From Clostridia bacterium (GTDB lineage: Bacteria > Bacillota > Clostridia > Christensenellales > Borkfalkiaceae), in contig JAFQAQ010000019.1 in NCBI GenBank assembly GCA_017399945.1, positions 48,337-112,336 on the forward strand: a DNA stretch of 64,000 bases, read 5' to 3'. Below, in pieces: positions 32,000 through 40,771 of the stretch. The notes below the pieces were generated by a model that did no database searches, was not told the origin of the DNA, and saw only the letters and a list, made by a program, of their open reading frames with translations. Numbering within the stretch: the stretch's first letter is position 1; every line of letters begins with the position of its first letter. The translations under genes were made by a program, and so were the position numbers.

Positions 32000-32937
32000 T
32001 GTGGTGGCAATGGCTTATATTTGCCTTAATAATTATAGCAATACCGTACGGGTTATATAATATAAAAAAGTTTGTGTTTAAGAGAATAAAACCAACAAAA
32101 GAGCAAGAATCTAAGGGAAATCAAAGATTTTTTGTTTTATGCTTGTTTTATTGGTTATGTGACTTTTTCTATATGACCTTCATCATAAATAATCTTACGT
32201 GGAGATTTATTTTGGGTGGATTAATAATGGTTATTGTATTTTATAACCTTTCTAAAGCATTTATAAGTGGTAATAAAGCTTTTAGCTTTGGATTAATCCA
32301 AGATTTTATTGTTGGTATATCATTGACGATATATTTAATTTATATCATTCCTAATAAAGAGTTACAAGAGATTATAATTCCTATTATTGCGGCGGTTTAT
32401 GGAGGATTATTAACGCTTGTAGGAGTTGCTTGGACGATTAAGAAATCTGACAATGATAGAAAGCTAGCTGAGGAGCAAAGAGTTAAGCCACTTGTTTTTA
32501 TTTGCAATCCTCAAATGACATCTATAAATAAAGAAGAGTTAATGAAAGGCATTTTGCTTAGTAAAAGGAATATAGGCTCCTTAAAAAACGCGGGAGCAAA
32601 CAAGGTGGCGTTTACTCTTCCTCAAATTGTTATTAGCAATTCGGATTATTCACATGTTGTAATAAGAGGTTTTAGAATTAATGACGAATATCATCTTTAT
32701 GACCACGGACAAGTCTTGCCGAAAAATAAAACATATTACTTGCAAAATGATTTTAGATTCGAATATTCAAATGAAATCGAATATGTATCATTATTATTAC
32801 AAGACATGTTAGAAAACATATACGAGCTTGAATTGAATTTTTCAATAAGCAAGGAAGATAAAAACAAAATTATAATAATTAATAGTGGGATTGAAACAAG
32901 AAAGACTAACTTATCGGTTAATCCAAAAGAAATTTAA
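31999..32937 (+). CDS. Membrane protein with cytosolic beta-rich domain, unknown
   Basis: A 312-residue protein with about five hydrophobic segments in the first 150 residues (for example LIFALIIIAIPYGLYNI and ILGGLIMVIVFYNL), ending in a last helix followed by KKSDNDRKLAEEQRVKPLVFI. The C-terminal 150 residues are predicted beta strands and soluble. No family is recognised. It starts behind AAAGGAGAG and is coupled to the gene before it, so it may be the membrane arm of the DUF2075 nuclease system. Confidence 0.65.
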   Translation: MWWQWLIFALIIIAIPYGLYNIKKFVFKRIKPTKEQESKGNQRFFVLCLFYWLCDFFYMTFIINNLTWRFILGGLIMVIVFYNLSKAFISGNKAFSFGLIQDFIVGISLTIYLIYIIPNKELQEIIIPIIAAVYGGLLTLVGVAWTIKKSDNDRKLAEEQRVKPLVFICNPQMTSINKEELMKGILLSKRNIGSLKNAGANKVAFTLPQIVISNSDYSHVVIRGFRINDEYHLYDHGQVLPKNKTYYLQNDFRFEYSNEIEYVSLLLQDMLENIYELELNFSISKEDKNKIIIINSGIETRKTNLSVNPKEI

Positions 32938-32969
32938 TATTGGACAATATAGGTATTTAGGAGAAATGT

Positions 32970-34013
32970 ATGTCAGTTGATAAAAAGCAAGTAGCTTTAA
33001 ATAAAATAACTATTCCCAAAGGCAAAAAGGCAAAACGAATTCATTTTGCTAAAATGCATGAGGTTATTTTAACTTATTCTGGGGAAGAATTTGAAAATTT
33101 TATTTTTGAATGGCTAAAGTTTTGTAAACAACAGCTTAATGAGAAAACCTTAATATATAGAATAGGGGGAACCGGAGATAAAGGAATTGATATATATTAC
33201 CAAAATAATAATGAGGTGGTTTATTATCAAGCGAAACAATATAATAAGGCTTTAAGTTTAAACGATGTTATAGATATTTGTGTGAAAATTTTTTATTATG
33301 TTAGCAAAGAAGAAATTCCAATGCCAACCAAGGTTCGTATAGTATCTAGTAAGGGAATAAACAGTAAACAAATACAAACTTTTACAAATAAAGCCCAATT
33401 AAAAGCAATAGTAGTCAGTGATTTTAATGCTTCTTTGAATAGGATGAATATTAAACATACCGATGAAGAGTTGGCTAAGGCAATTCGGCTCTTGGAGGAT
33501 ATTGATTTCTCAATGATAGAGAACATTGATGTTGATGAGATAATTTTAGATTATTATAAAAGTGATTTGGGAACAGCAAGATTTTATAAAGATCAACCTT
33601 TTAGATTTAGAAAGAAAATTGAATGGGGAGGATATGATGAAGACAAATTTGTTCTTCAAATCAAATCTATTTATCCAAATATTAAAATTCAAAAGACTGT
33701 AGTAAGCGATGCTAAAAATGATTATTATAGTTGTTTATGTTTAAAAGAAACCGACAAATATCTTTTCGGAAATAATTGCGAGTTTGATGCTGCAATAGAA
33801 GAAGTTTTTCAAGGAATTAATATGTTATTTTATAATAATAAAGCATTAGAAGAAAGATACGTTGAATGTTTAAAACAAGCAACTCAATTAAGAATTTCTA
33901 ATAGCGCTCTAGGGGATAATGCTTTGGATATTATAAATAACGCGGATAGAAAAGGAATGTGTCATTATTTGGTTAATGAAGAGAAAATTGGTTGGGTGGA
34001 TAAAGATGAATAA
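32970..34013 (+). CDS. ABC-three-component-like effector with PD-(D/E)XK nuclease
   Basis: A 347-residue protein. Near residues 50-90, YRIGGTGDKGIDIYYQ and EVVYYQAKQYN match the Mrr-like PD-(D/E)XK pattern (G-x-D then Q-x-K). The C-terminus, NADRKGMCHYLVNEEKIGWVD, resembles the shared C-terminal domain of effectors in ABC-three-component systems. These systems were defined by comparative genomics as an effector, a small middle component and an SMC-like ATPase, exactly the order here. The next gene overlaps it by 8 nt. Predicted role: DNA cleavage when the ATPase senses foreign DNA. Confidence 0.7.
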   Translation: MSVDKKQVALNKITIPKGKKAKRIHFAKMHEVILTYSGEEFENFIFEWLKFCKQQLNEKTLIYRIGGTGDKGIDIYYQNNNEVVYYQAKQYNKALSLNDVIDICVKIFYYVSKEEIPMPTKVRIVSSKGINSKQIQTFTNKAQLKAIVVSDFNASLNRMNIKHTDEELAKAIRLLEDIDFSMIENIDVDEIILDYYKSDLGTARFYKDQPFRFRKKIEWGGYDEDKFVLQIKSIYPNIKIQKTVVSDAKNDYYSCLCLKETDKYLFGNNCEFDAAIEEVFQGINMLFYNNKALEERYVECLKQATQLRISNSALGDNALDIINNADRKGMCHYLVNEEKIGWVDKDE

Positions 34014-34428
34014 TATTGAAGTATACTCATTATGTGTAAAAATATGTTTGTTTCTTTATAAGAATAAAGGTCTAGATAGAGAAAGCTTATTGTATTTAGT
34101 GTCTTTGTCTGATTTTTATCATGATAATACGATGCAAAGTAAAAACATAAAAAATATAAATTCATTGACTTATTATACAAACATCCTAAATAAATCAATT
34201 GCAATTTTATTAGCCACTAAGCTAATTGATTTACATGAGAGAATTTTTGAGTTAAGCATTTCCGGTTGTATTTTTTCCGAAAATATAATTAACAACAAAG
34301 AAAATAAAGGGTTAATTCAAAAAATTGAGTATATATGTTCAAATTATAATTGTAAAGAAAACTTAAGTAGAGTTTATGAAGAAATGGTTAGTAAATTTAT
34401 AAAAAAGAAATTAGGAGGTGCATCATGA
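34006..34428 (+). CDS. ABC-three-component-like middle protein
   Basis: A 140-residue helical protein starting at 34006 (GGTGG upstream). An in-frame ATG at 33976 inside the previous gene is less likely. Its size, its place between the nuclease and the ATPase, and a winged-helix-like N-terminus (CVKICLFLYKNKGLDRESLLYLVSLSD) fit the small middle component of such systems. By itself the sequence would not be recognisable. It overlaps the ATPase by 4 nt. Confidence 0.6.
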   Translation: MNNIEVYSLCVKICLFLYKNKGLDRESLLYLVSLSDFYHDNTMQSKNIKNINSLTYYTNILNKSIAILLATKLIDLHERIFELSISGCIFSENIINNKENKGLIQKIEYICSNYNCKENLSRVYEEMVSKFIKKKLGGAS

Positions 34429-36014
34429 AAATTAGTTCAATCGTATTAAAAGGAGAAAAAGAGTATTCTTTTGAATTAAACAATAATGTTACCATTATTT
34501 ACGATGAAAGTGGCGCTGGTAAAACCTTATTATTCAAGTTATTGGAATATGCTTTAGGTGCGGATGGAACCAAGATTGATGCTAATGAAGCTAAAAAAGT
34601 CTATAAAGGCTTGTATGAAATAAATATGACAATACAAAGTGGCGGTAATGAATATTTATTCGTGAGAAAAATTCCAAAAGACAACAAACAGGATTCAGTT
34701 TTTTGCAATGGTGACATTATAAACGGTAAATATAATGAAATTTTAAACAATGTAATAAATTACAATCCGATAAAAGTAATAAGAAATAAAACTGAAATGG
34801 AGGTTTCAACTTTTTCATTAAGAGAATATGTTAAATGTTTGTTTTTTGATGAATCTAGAATGACGTCTTCTAGCTCATTGATAACTGATAATTACACCGA
34901 AAAAACAAAAATTAAAAATTTTTATAAATATTTACTCACAGCTAAGATTTTAGATGAAAAAGAAATAGAAAAGACGAAAGCGGATATAGAGTATTTAAAT
35001 GTAATACAAGACTCATTGAATGTATTAAAGAAAAGCATTGAAGAGCCGACAAAAGAAAATCTATCTTTATATAAAAAGTTAAATAAACAAATAGAGGCTT
35101 TGACTAAAAAGAAAGAAAAAAGCAATAAGATTATTCAAAATATTACTTTAATTAAAAATGAAAAACTTATAAATTTTGAAAGATTACTATCATTAAAGCA
35201 GTTGTTTGAATCACAAATAGAGGATAATAATTCAGCAAGGCAATTTGTAAACTTTGTAGGAGGATTAACTGTTCAGTGTGAATGTGGAAGAGATGTACCA
35301 ATAGTAAATGTTGTCTTTGATGAAGATGAATTTGTTGAGTTGATATACAAAATAAAAGATATTGACAAACAACTATCTATCAACAAAAAGGAGATAGACA
35401 ATTTAAATAATGCATTGAGTAAAGAAGAAAAGATTGTTAAGGAATTAGAAATTGAGTTGGAAAAAACGGAAAAAGATTTAATAACCTTGACTAAAAAAAT
35501 TGAAGATTTCGACACTTATAAGAAAATGCAAGCTATTTTTCACATTAAACGTGTTAATAAACAAAAAAATGCGATTATAGAGCAACAACAAAGTATTATT
35601 GATGATTTATTTGAAAAAAACATAAAAGAAGTATGTGTTTTAGCTGAAAAAAGGTTAAAAGATTGGGGAATAAAAAAGTATGCAAGTGTGTCTTTTAACC
35701 TAAATGAATTTGATTTTGAGTTTGCGGGAACGGCGAGGAGTATTTTATCTAAGGGCTATAGGAATATATGTACGGCAGCGATAATAATAGAGATTTTATT
35801 GAAAGCCATATCATTAAATATCAACTCATTAAACATGATAACTATTGATAGTTTTTGGTCTCATTTATACATTGATGGGGTTAATACAATAGAAATTATT
35901 AATAATGTTGTTAATAATTTGGAGAATACAAGTTGTCAAATTTTGATAATGGAAAACCGAATTCCAAAGAAGCATTCATCAAAAACTTCTATAATAAAAA
36001 TATCCGAAATGTAA
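34425..36014 (+). CDS. SMC/Rad50-like ABC ATPase (ABC-three-component ATPase)
   Basis: A 529-residue ATPase. The Walker A region is IIYDESGAGKTLLFKLL (about 29-44), with Asp in place of the usual first Gly. A long coiled coil (about 170-260 and 310-400) surrounds a short CECG element. The C-terminal half has the ABC signature ILSKGYRN and a Walker B-like LNMITIDSFW in which the usual Glu is replaced by Ser. This degenerate form resembles the DUF3732-type ATPases of three-component systems. The start follows an AGGAGG site. It probably senses DNA ends or structures and licenses the nuclease. Confidence 0.75.
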   Translation: MKISSIVLKGEKEYSFELNNNVTIIYDESGAGKTLLFKLLEYALGADGTKIDANEAKKVYKGLYEINMTIQSGGNEYLFVRKIPKDNKQDSVFCNGDIINGKYNEILNNVINYNPIKVIRNKTEMEVSTFSLREYVKCLFFDESRMTSSSSLITDNYTEKTKIKNFYKYLLTAKILDEKEIEKTKADIEYLNVIQDSLNVLKKSIEEPTKENLSLYKKLNKQIEALTKKKEKSNKIIQNITLIKNEKLINFERLLSLKQLFESQIEDNNSARQFVNFVGGLTVQCECGRDVPIVNVVFDEDEFVELIYKIKDIDKQLSINKKEIDNLNNALSKEEKIVKELEIELEKTEKDLITLTKKIEDFDTYKKMQAIFHIKRVNKQKNAIIEQQQSIIDDLFEKNIKEVCVLAEKRLKDWGIKKYASVSFNLNEFDFEFAGTARSILSKGYRNICTAAIIIEILLKAISLNINSLNMITIDSFWSHLYIDGVNTIEIINNVVNNLENTSCQILIMENRIPKKHSSKTSIIKISEM

Positions 36015-36102
36015 AATTTTACTTGTTTTTATAGCGCTAAATGCATGCGGTTTGGATAGGATTCAAAATATAAAATTGCGATATGTACAATTGGAGAAGC
36101 AA

Positions 36103-39100
36103 ATGGGCTGGTTGTTTTTTAAGAAAGTTGAAAAGCCCGCTGAAGTAATAGCGGTTGAAGAATTTAATAAAAAGCTTGGTGAATTATTGGCTAAGGAGAA
36201 CTATATTTCGGTTAGAGATTATAGTTTTTTAGTTGAGCAATTTTCAGAAACAAATAAAGCTTTTATCACTATAAACGATTCGGGGTTGCTATTAGCGTAT
36301 TGTAAAAAGAATAAAATAAAGCTAGATTTTATAAATGCGTTTTTAAGTTGTTTCAAAAATCTTAAAAATATAATTTCTTCCCACAATAAAGAGTTTGTTG
36401 AATCTTCTATGGTAAAACAAAAGAAGTATTTGGACGAGATTTTGTTTAATATTGATAAAAATATTGTGCTTGATCAAGACCAAAGAAAAGTAGTTTTAAC
36501 TGATGAGGATTATTGCTTGGTTATTGCGGGAGCTGGCGCTGGAAAAACTACTACGGTTGCAGCAAAAGTTAAATATTTAGTCGATAAGAAAGATATAAAT
36601 CCTGAAGAAATTCTTATTATTTCTTTTACAAATAAGGCAGTTGGAGAATTAAAGGATAAAATAAATAAGGCACTTAATATACCTTGTCCAATTACCACGT
36701 TTCACTCTGCAGGTAATGCTATCTTAAGAAAGAAGAATGATGAAAAGTTAAACATTGTTGAAGACGGCTTTTTGTATAACACGATAAGAGACTATTTGCT
36801 TGTTAAAATTAAAGATAAGAAAATGGCGGATAATCTTGTATTATTTTTTGGTAGCTATTTTGATACGCAATATGAGGGAACGGACAAGCGAGAGTTTTTA
36901 AATAGTATTATTAAATCGGATTTTTCTACGTTAAAAGGGAATTTAAACGAATATAGTTATACATATGTAGAAAAGAATACAAAACGAAAAGTTACACTTA
37001 ACAATGAGGTTGTTAAATCTTCTCAAGAAGTTCAAATTGCAAACTTTTTATATTTAAACGGTATTGAATATGAGTATGAACCATCGTATCCATATTATAT
37101 TTTTATGTCTAAAAAACGCTATTCTCCCGATTTTGTTATAAGGCAAGATGGTAAAGAAATTTACTTAGAGCATTTTGGATTATCGGAAGACGGAAAAAAC
37201 GATAGATATGCTGAAGAAGAAATAGCAAAGTATAAAAAAGCAATAAATGATAAAATTCAAATTCATCAAAAGCATGGCACAAAACTTATATATACCTATT
37301 CAAAATACAATGATGGCAAGAGTTTAATAGACCATTTATCTGAACTTTTAAGAGAAAACGGTATTATTTCAACCCCTAGGTCTTCCGAAGAAGTTTTAAA
37401 TAAATTAGCGCTTATACAAGAAAATAAATACATTGCGAAGATGGTTTATTTGATTTGTGATTTTATCAAAAACTTTAAGACAAATGGTTACACGGAAGAT
37501 AAATTCTATGAATTTATTCGTATTGTAAAAAGTGAAAGAACTAAACTTTTCTTAGAAATATGTAGGGAGTGTTATTTGGAATATCAAAGAACACTTTCTA
37601 GAAATAATGCTGTAGACTTCCAAGATATGATTAATGATGCCGCACGTGCATTAAGAGAAGTTGCTACATTAAAAGAAAAATTACATTTTAAATACATAAT
37701 AATTGACGAGTATCAAGATATATCTCGCCAACGTTTTGATATGGCAAAAGAATTGTCTAAAGTTACCAATGCGAAAATTATCGCAGTAGGTGATGATTGG
37801 CAGTCGATTTTTGCGTTTAGTGGCTCGGATGTTACTTTGTTTACAAAGTTTTGCGAAAAAATGGGATATGGTGAAGAATTAAAAATCACTAGAACTTATA
37901 GAAATGCTCAAGAAGTTATTGATATAGCGGGTGGATTTATTCAAAAGAATGATGCACAAATCAAAAAATCATTAATTTCTCCTAAACACATAGAAGACCC
38001 AGTAATTGTTGTAAGTTACGATGATACACCTAAAAAATGGAATGAAAGAGCAACTGAAGGTGGTCCTCTTCATAAAATGGCTCGTGCTTTAGAGTATTCT
38101 ATCGGTGAAATAGTAGCCAAACATGGTAACAAAACGAGTATTTTACTTATCGGTAGATATAATTACGATGGAGAAACTTTATCTAGAACGGGCGCGTTTG
38201 AATATAATGCAAATGGTAGTAAAGTTTATTCTAAAAAATATCCACAAGTAGATATAACATTTTTAACGGCACACAGCTCTAAAGGTTTGGGTTATGATAA
38301 CGTTATAATCATAAATGCAAAAGACGCAGTTTACGGATTTCCATCTAAGATTGAAGATGACCCGGTTATGAAATTGGTTATCAAGCAGTCGGATGAAATG
38401 GATTATGCCGAAGAAAGAAGATTATTCTATGTTGCTTTAACAAGAACAAAGAATAGGGTATTTATAATTGCACCGGAAAAACATCCGTCCGAATTTGTTT
38501 TGGAACTCAAAGCTGAGTATAAAAATATTGTACTTAAAGGCGAATTTAATCCTGAGCCACATGGCTTGCTGACAAATAAAGTTTGTCCAATTTGTGGTTA
38601 TCCGTTACAACGTAGGCATCGTAAAGATTGTGCTATGAATCTTTGGGTTTGTACTAATGAACCTGAAGTTTGTGGCTTTGTTTCAAACAACTTAGTTGGT
38701 GGTAAAATGTATATCCAAAAATGTACTGAGTGTGTTGATGGGTATTTAATAGTAAAAACAAAAGACGGACATCCTTTCTTGGGTTGCACTAACTATACGC
38801 ATGACGGCAAAGGTTGCAACAATACTATTTCTCCACAGGATTTTGACGAGTCAGTGAAAGATAACGAAATAATAGAAATTGAAGTTATTGAAGAAACTCA
38901 AGAGGGAAGAGAAGAAACTAATATTGAAACACCTACAACAGTTGTGGAAACTGAAACTAAAATTGAAGATGAGGATGTTAATACAACTGAAGTTGAAGAC
39001 GTTGAAAATAGCGAAGAAAATTCTCCAACTGAATTAACAGCTATAGGAGTGGTCGAACTAATTATTAATGCTTGTGCTGAAATAAGTAAAGTAAATTATT

Positions 39101-39696
39101 TTGGCGCAACGATGATGGTTAATGTTTTACGAGGAAGTAAAAATCAACAAGTTGTTAATTATAAGTTAAACGAGCTTGATTGTTATGGAGCGTTAAAGTC
39201 AATAAAAACGAAACATGTTTTTGATATTGTTGAATTTCTTATAGAAGAAAACTACCTTTATAGGACACAAGGGTTATATCCTACTGTAAGGGTAAACGGT
39301 GAAAAATCTATTGAAGATATCCACAATATAGATTTATCAATAGTAGAAGAAATTGTTGCTCTTAACAATACGAAGACTAAACCTCAAATTCAAACTGTTG
39401 ATGGTGGTATGACTATTGTGGTTGAAGGCTGGGAAGTTTATATTGATGAAGATGGAGCGCTTCTAACAGACGTCGAACTTTTGAAACGTTTACAATCGTT
39501 AAGAAAGAAAATAGGCGATGAAAAGGACATTCCATATTATTGTGTTGCGTGGGATAGAGTATTAGTTCAATTGGCAACTAAGAAGCCTACTACTAGAGAA
39601 GAATTTCTTTCTATAAAAGGCATTCGTGACAGATGGTTTGACAACAACGGACAAGCGTTTATGAAAGAAATTAGAGAATACGTAGAGAGCAAATAA
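36103..39696 (+). CDS. UvrD-type helicase with embedded nuclease, Zn fingers and possible HRDC domain
   Basis: An 1197-residue protein. Superfamily-1 helicase motifs: Walker A VIAGAGAGKTTTV (about 141-153), Walker B IIIDEYQDIS (about 550), WQSIFAFSGSD, and a C-terminal YVALTRTKNRVFI. Inserted in the first half (about 308-410) is a PD-(D/E)XK-like domain: EYEYEPSYPY, KRYSPDFVI, EIYLEHFG. After the helicase come topoisomerase-type zinc fingers (CPICG...C...CGF and CTEC...C...C, about 827-905), an acidic linker, and a last 70 residues resembling HRDC. A TTG at 36052 is possible, but ATG 36103 has TTGGAG at ideal spacing. Probably nuclease-helicase defence or repair. Confidence 0.82.
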   Translation: MGWLFFKKVEKPAEVIAVEEFNKKLGELLAKENYISVRDYSFLVEQFSETNKAFITINDSGLLLAYCKKNKIKLDFINAFLSCFKNLKNIISSHNKEFVESSMVKQKKYLDEILFNIDKNIVLDQDQRKVVLTDEDYCLVIAGAGAGKTTTVAAKVKYLVDKKDINPEEILIISFTNKAVGELKDKINKALNIPCPITTFHSAGNAILRKKNDEKLNIVEDGFLYNTIRDYLLVKIKDKKMADNLVLFFGSYFDTQYEGTDKREFLNSIIKSDFSTLKGNLNEYSYTYVEKNTKRKVTLNNEVVKSSQEVQIANFLYLNGIEYEYEPSYPYYIFMSKKRYSPDFVIRQDGKEIYLEHFGLSEDGKNDRYAEEEIAKYKKAINDKIQIHQKHGTKLIYTYSKYNDGKSLIDHLSELLRENGIISTPRSSEEVLNKLALIQENKYIAKMVYLICDFIKNFKTNGYTEDKFYEFIRIVKSERTKLFLEICRECYLEYQRTLSRNNAVDFQDMINDAARALREVATLKEKLHFKYIIIDEYQDISRQRFDMAKELSKVTNAKIIAVGDDWQSIFAFSGSDVTLFTKFCEKMGYGEELKITRTYRNAQEVIDIAGGFIQKNDAQIKKSLISPKHIEDPVIVVSYDDTPKKWNERATEGGPLHKMARALEYSIGEIVAKHGNKTSILLIGRYNYDGETLSRTGAFEYNANGSKVYSKKYPQVDITFLTAHSSKGLGYDNVIIINAKDAVYGFPSKIEDDPVMKLVIKQSDEMDYAEERRLFYVALTRTKNRVFIIAPEKHPSEFVLELKAEYKNIVLKGEFNPEPHGLLTNKVCPICGYPLQRRHRKDCAMNLWVCTNEPEVCGFVSNNLVGGKMYIQKCTECVDGYLIVKTKDGHPFLGCTNYTHDGKGCNNTISPQDFDESVKDNEIIEIEVIEETQEGREETNIETPTTVVETETKIEDEDVNTTEVEDVENSEENSPTELTAIGVVELIINACAEISKVNYFGATMMVNVLRGSKNQQVVNYKLNELDCYGALKSIKTKHVFDIVEFLIEENYLYRTQGLYPTVRVNGEKSIEDIHNIDLSIVEEIVALNNTKTKPQIQTVDGGMTIVVEGWEVYIDEDGALLTDVELLKRLQSLRKKIGDEKDIPYYCVAWDRVLVQLATKKPTTREEFLSIKGIRDRWFDNNGQAFMKEIREYVESK

Positions 39697-40021
39697 GGCG
39701 GTAAAGCGTAACACGATTCTCAATGGGAGTGAAATTGCAAAAAATGCGTTTTATAATTCCAAATTTATGTCCAGTTAATACCCAAAGTGGGGTGACTACA
39801 ATTGAGATTCTTTTTGAGTCGATTCTTAACGAGAGTGGCGAAATTTTGGGGATTGTAATTTTGGGTCTTGGAATAGAAATTGAATTATTTTCATCAGAAA
39901 AGTTAGAAAACGATACAAATTTTTCGTAACGATACGAATTTTACGAAATAATTTATTTGATAAAACGAATTTTATGTTCGATTTTTAATATAAAAGATTT
40001 AATTTCTAAGTACATTTCAAG
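39697..40021. other. Non-coding right end of the island with tandem repeat
   Basis: AT-rich, with no convincing gene. Two 19-bp tandem copies, AACGATACAAATTTTTCGT and AACGATACGAATTTTACGA (39909-39946), match at 16 of 19 positions, and a partial copy, AACGAATTTTATG, follows near 39965. Repeats next to an attachment site could be arm sites for a recombinase, but none is known here. Confidence 0.5.
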
Positions 40022-40065
40022 CTCCTAATGGCTAGTCGTGGGTTCGTTTCCCGCAGGGACTACCA
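40022..40065 (+). repeat. Right attachment repeat (attR), tRNA-Arg 3' remnant
   Basis: A 44-bp copy of the tRNA-Arg(CCT) 3' end, CTCCTAA to CCA, with mismatches at positions 8, 16 and 26. It lacks the 5' half, so it is not a functional tRNA. Confidence 0.85.
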
Positions 40066-40091
40066 AAAAACCACAATTTCTTGTGGTTTTT
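40066..40091 (+). terminator. Intrinsic terminator directly after attR
   Basis: AAAAACCACAA-TTTC-TTGTGGTTTTT, an 11-bp stem starting at the base after the CCA. This is the expected position for the original tRNA-Arg terminator, so the island probably split the tRNA from it. Confidence 0.85.
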
Positions 40092-40332
40092 ACTATTTTT
40101 AGGGCAAAATGTAGGCGTTAATGCTTTCTTACTCAAAAAGAAGAAAATAAACATACTAGATATTGAGTAAATCTTTACTTATAAACTAACAAAACATTTA
40201 AAATCTTTACTTTTTGGCTAAAATCGGCTTTTGAAAGTAAAGATTTTTGTTTTAAGGGCAATATCAAAAAACAATTGAAAAAAGTGATAAAAAGGGGTAT
40301 AATATATTTAAAAAAATAAAGGAGACTCTATT
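40092..40332 (+). promoter_or_regulatory. Intergenic hairpin and promoter of the NifX-like gene
   Basis: A 13-bp perfect stem AAATCTTTACTTT / AAAGTAAAGATTT (40201-40213, 40234-40246) with a 20-nt loop is followed by TTTTTGTTTT. The promoter is -35 TTGAAA (40275-40280), 17-nt spacer, -10 TATAAT (40298-40303). Nothing else is visible. Confidence 0.6.
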
Positions 40333-40740
40333 ATGAAAATTGCAGTAACTTATGACAATGAACAAATTTTTCAACATTTCGGGCATACCGAACAGTTTAA
40401 GATTTACGATATAGAAAACGATAAAATAATTTCTAAAACCGTTGTTAGCACTAACGGCCAAGGTCACGGCGCATTATCAAGTTTCTTAAAAGAAAACAAC
40501 GTGGACGTTCTTATTTGTGGTGGCATAGGCGGTGGAGCCATAAGTGCGCTTAACGAACTTGGCATAAAACTTTTCGGTGGTGTTAGTGGCGATTGCGACA
40601 GCGCAGTAGAAGCATTTTTGAAAAACGAACTTAACTTTAATCCCAACGTTAGATGTTCTCACCACGACCATGAACACGGTGACGGTGCACACACCTGTGG
40701 CGAACACGGTTGTGGAAAGGGAAGTTGTCATCATAACTAA
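40333..40740 (+). CDS. NifX/NafY-type iron-molybdenum cofactor-binding family protein
   Basis: A 135-residue protein of the dinitrogenase-cofactor-binding family. It starts MKIAVTYDNEQIFQHFGHTEQF with the conserved FGHT, then VLICGGIGGGAISAL and the C-terminal domain end. The tail HHDHEHGDGAHTCGEHGCGKG is rich in His and Cys and can bind a metal. Such proteins outside nif clusters are thought to carry or store Fe-S or metal cofactors. It is 31 nt before the CoA-disulfide-reductase gene, so a thiol or redox metal role is likely. Confidence 0.85.
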   Translation: MKIAVTYDNEQIFQHFGHTEQFKIYDIENDKIISKTVVSTNGQGHGALSSFLKENNVDVLICGGIGGGAISALNELGIKLFGGVSGDCDSAVEAFLKNELNFNPNVRCSHHDHEHGDGAHTCGEHGCGKGSCHHN

Positions 40741-40771
40741 AAAAATTAAAACGCCTTTATCGGAGGGGAAA

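Larger units (their letters stand above)
21041..40065. mobile_element. Genomic island integrated in tRNA-Arg(CCT), about 19 kb
   Basis: The left end is the intact tRNA and the right end is a 44-bp copy of its 3' part. Inside are genes typical of defence islands: nucleases, AbiE, ABC-three-component-like genes, helicases. Base use is more AT-rich, especially at 21.5-26 kb and 28.8-36 kb. A small excisionase-like protein and an SOS-box promoter fit a formerly mobile element. No integrase, relaxase or phage structural gene is present, so the island is either immobile now or mobilised in trans. Confidence 0.8.

Noticed and set aside
36052..36102. TTG start for the UvrD-type helicase
   Set aside because: No ribosome site at that position; the ATG at 36103 has TTGGAG at good spacing.
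39724..39929. 68-codon ORF at the right end of the island
   Set aside because: No ribosome site, composition like the AT-rich non-coding sequence, and no family pattern; treated as non-coding.
40670..40771. N-terminal extension of the CoA-disulfide reductase
   Set aside because: It overlaps the NifX-like coding end and has no dinucleotide-fold start; GGAGGGG precedes 40772.
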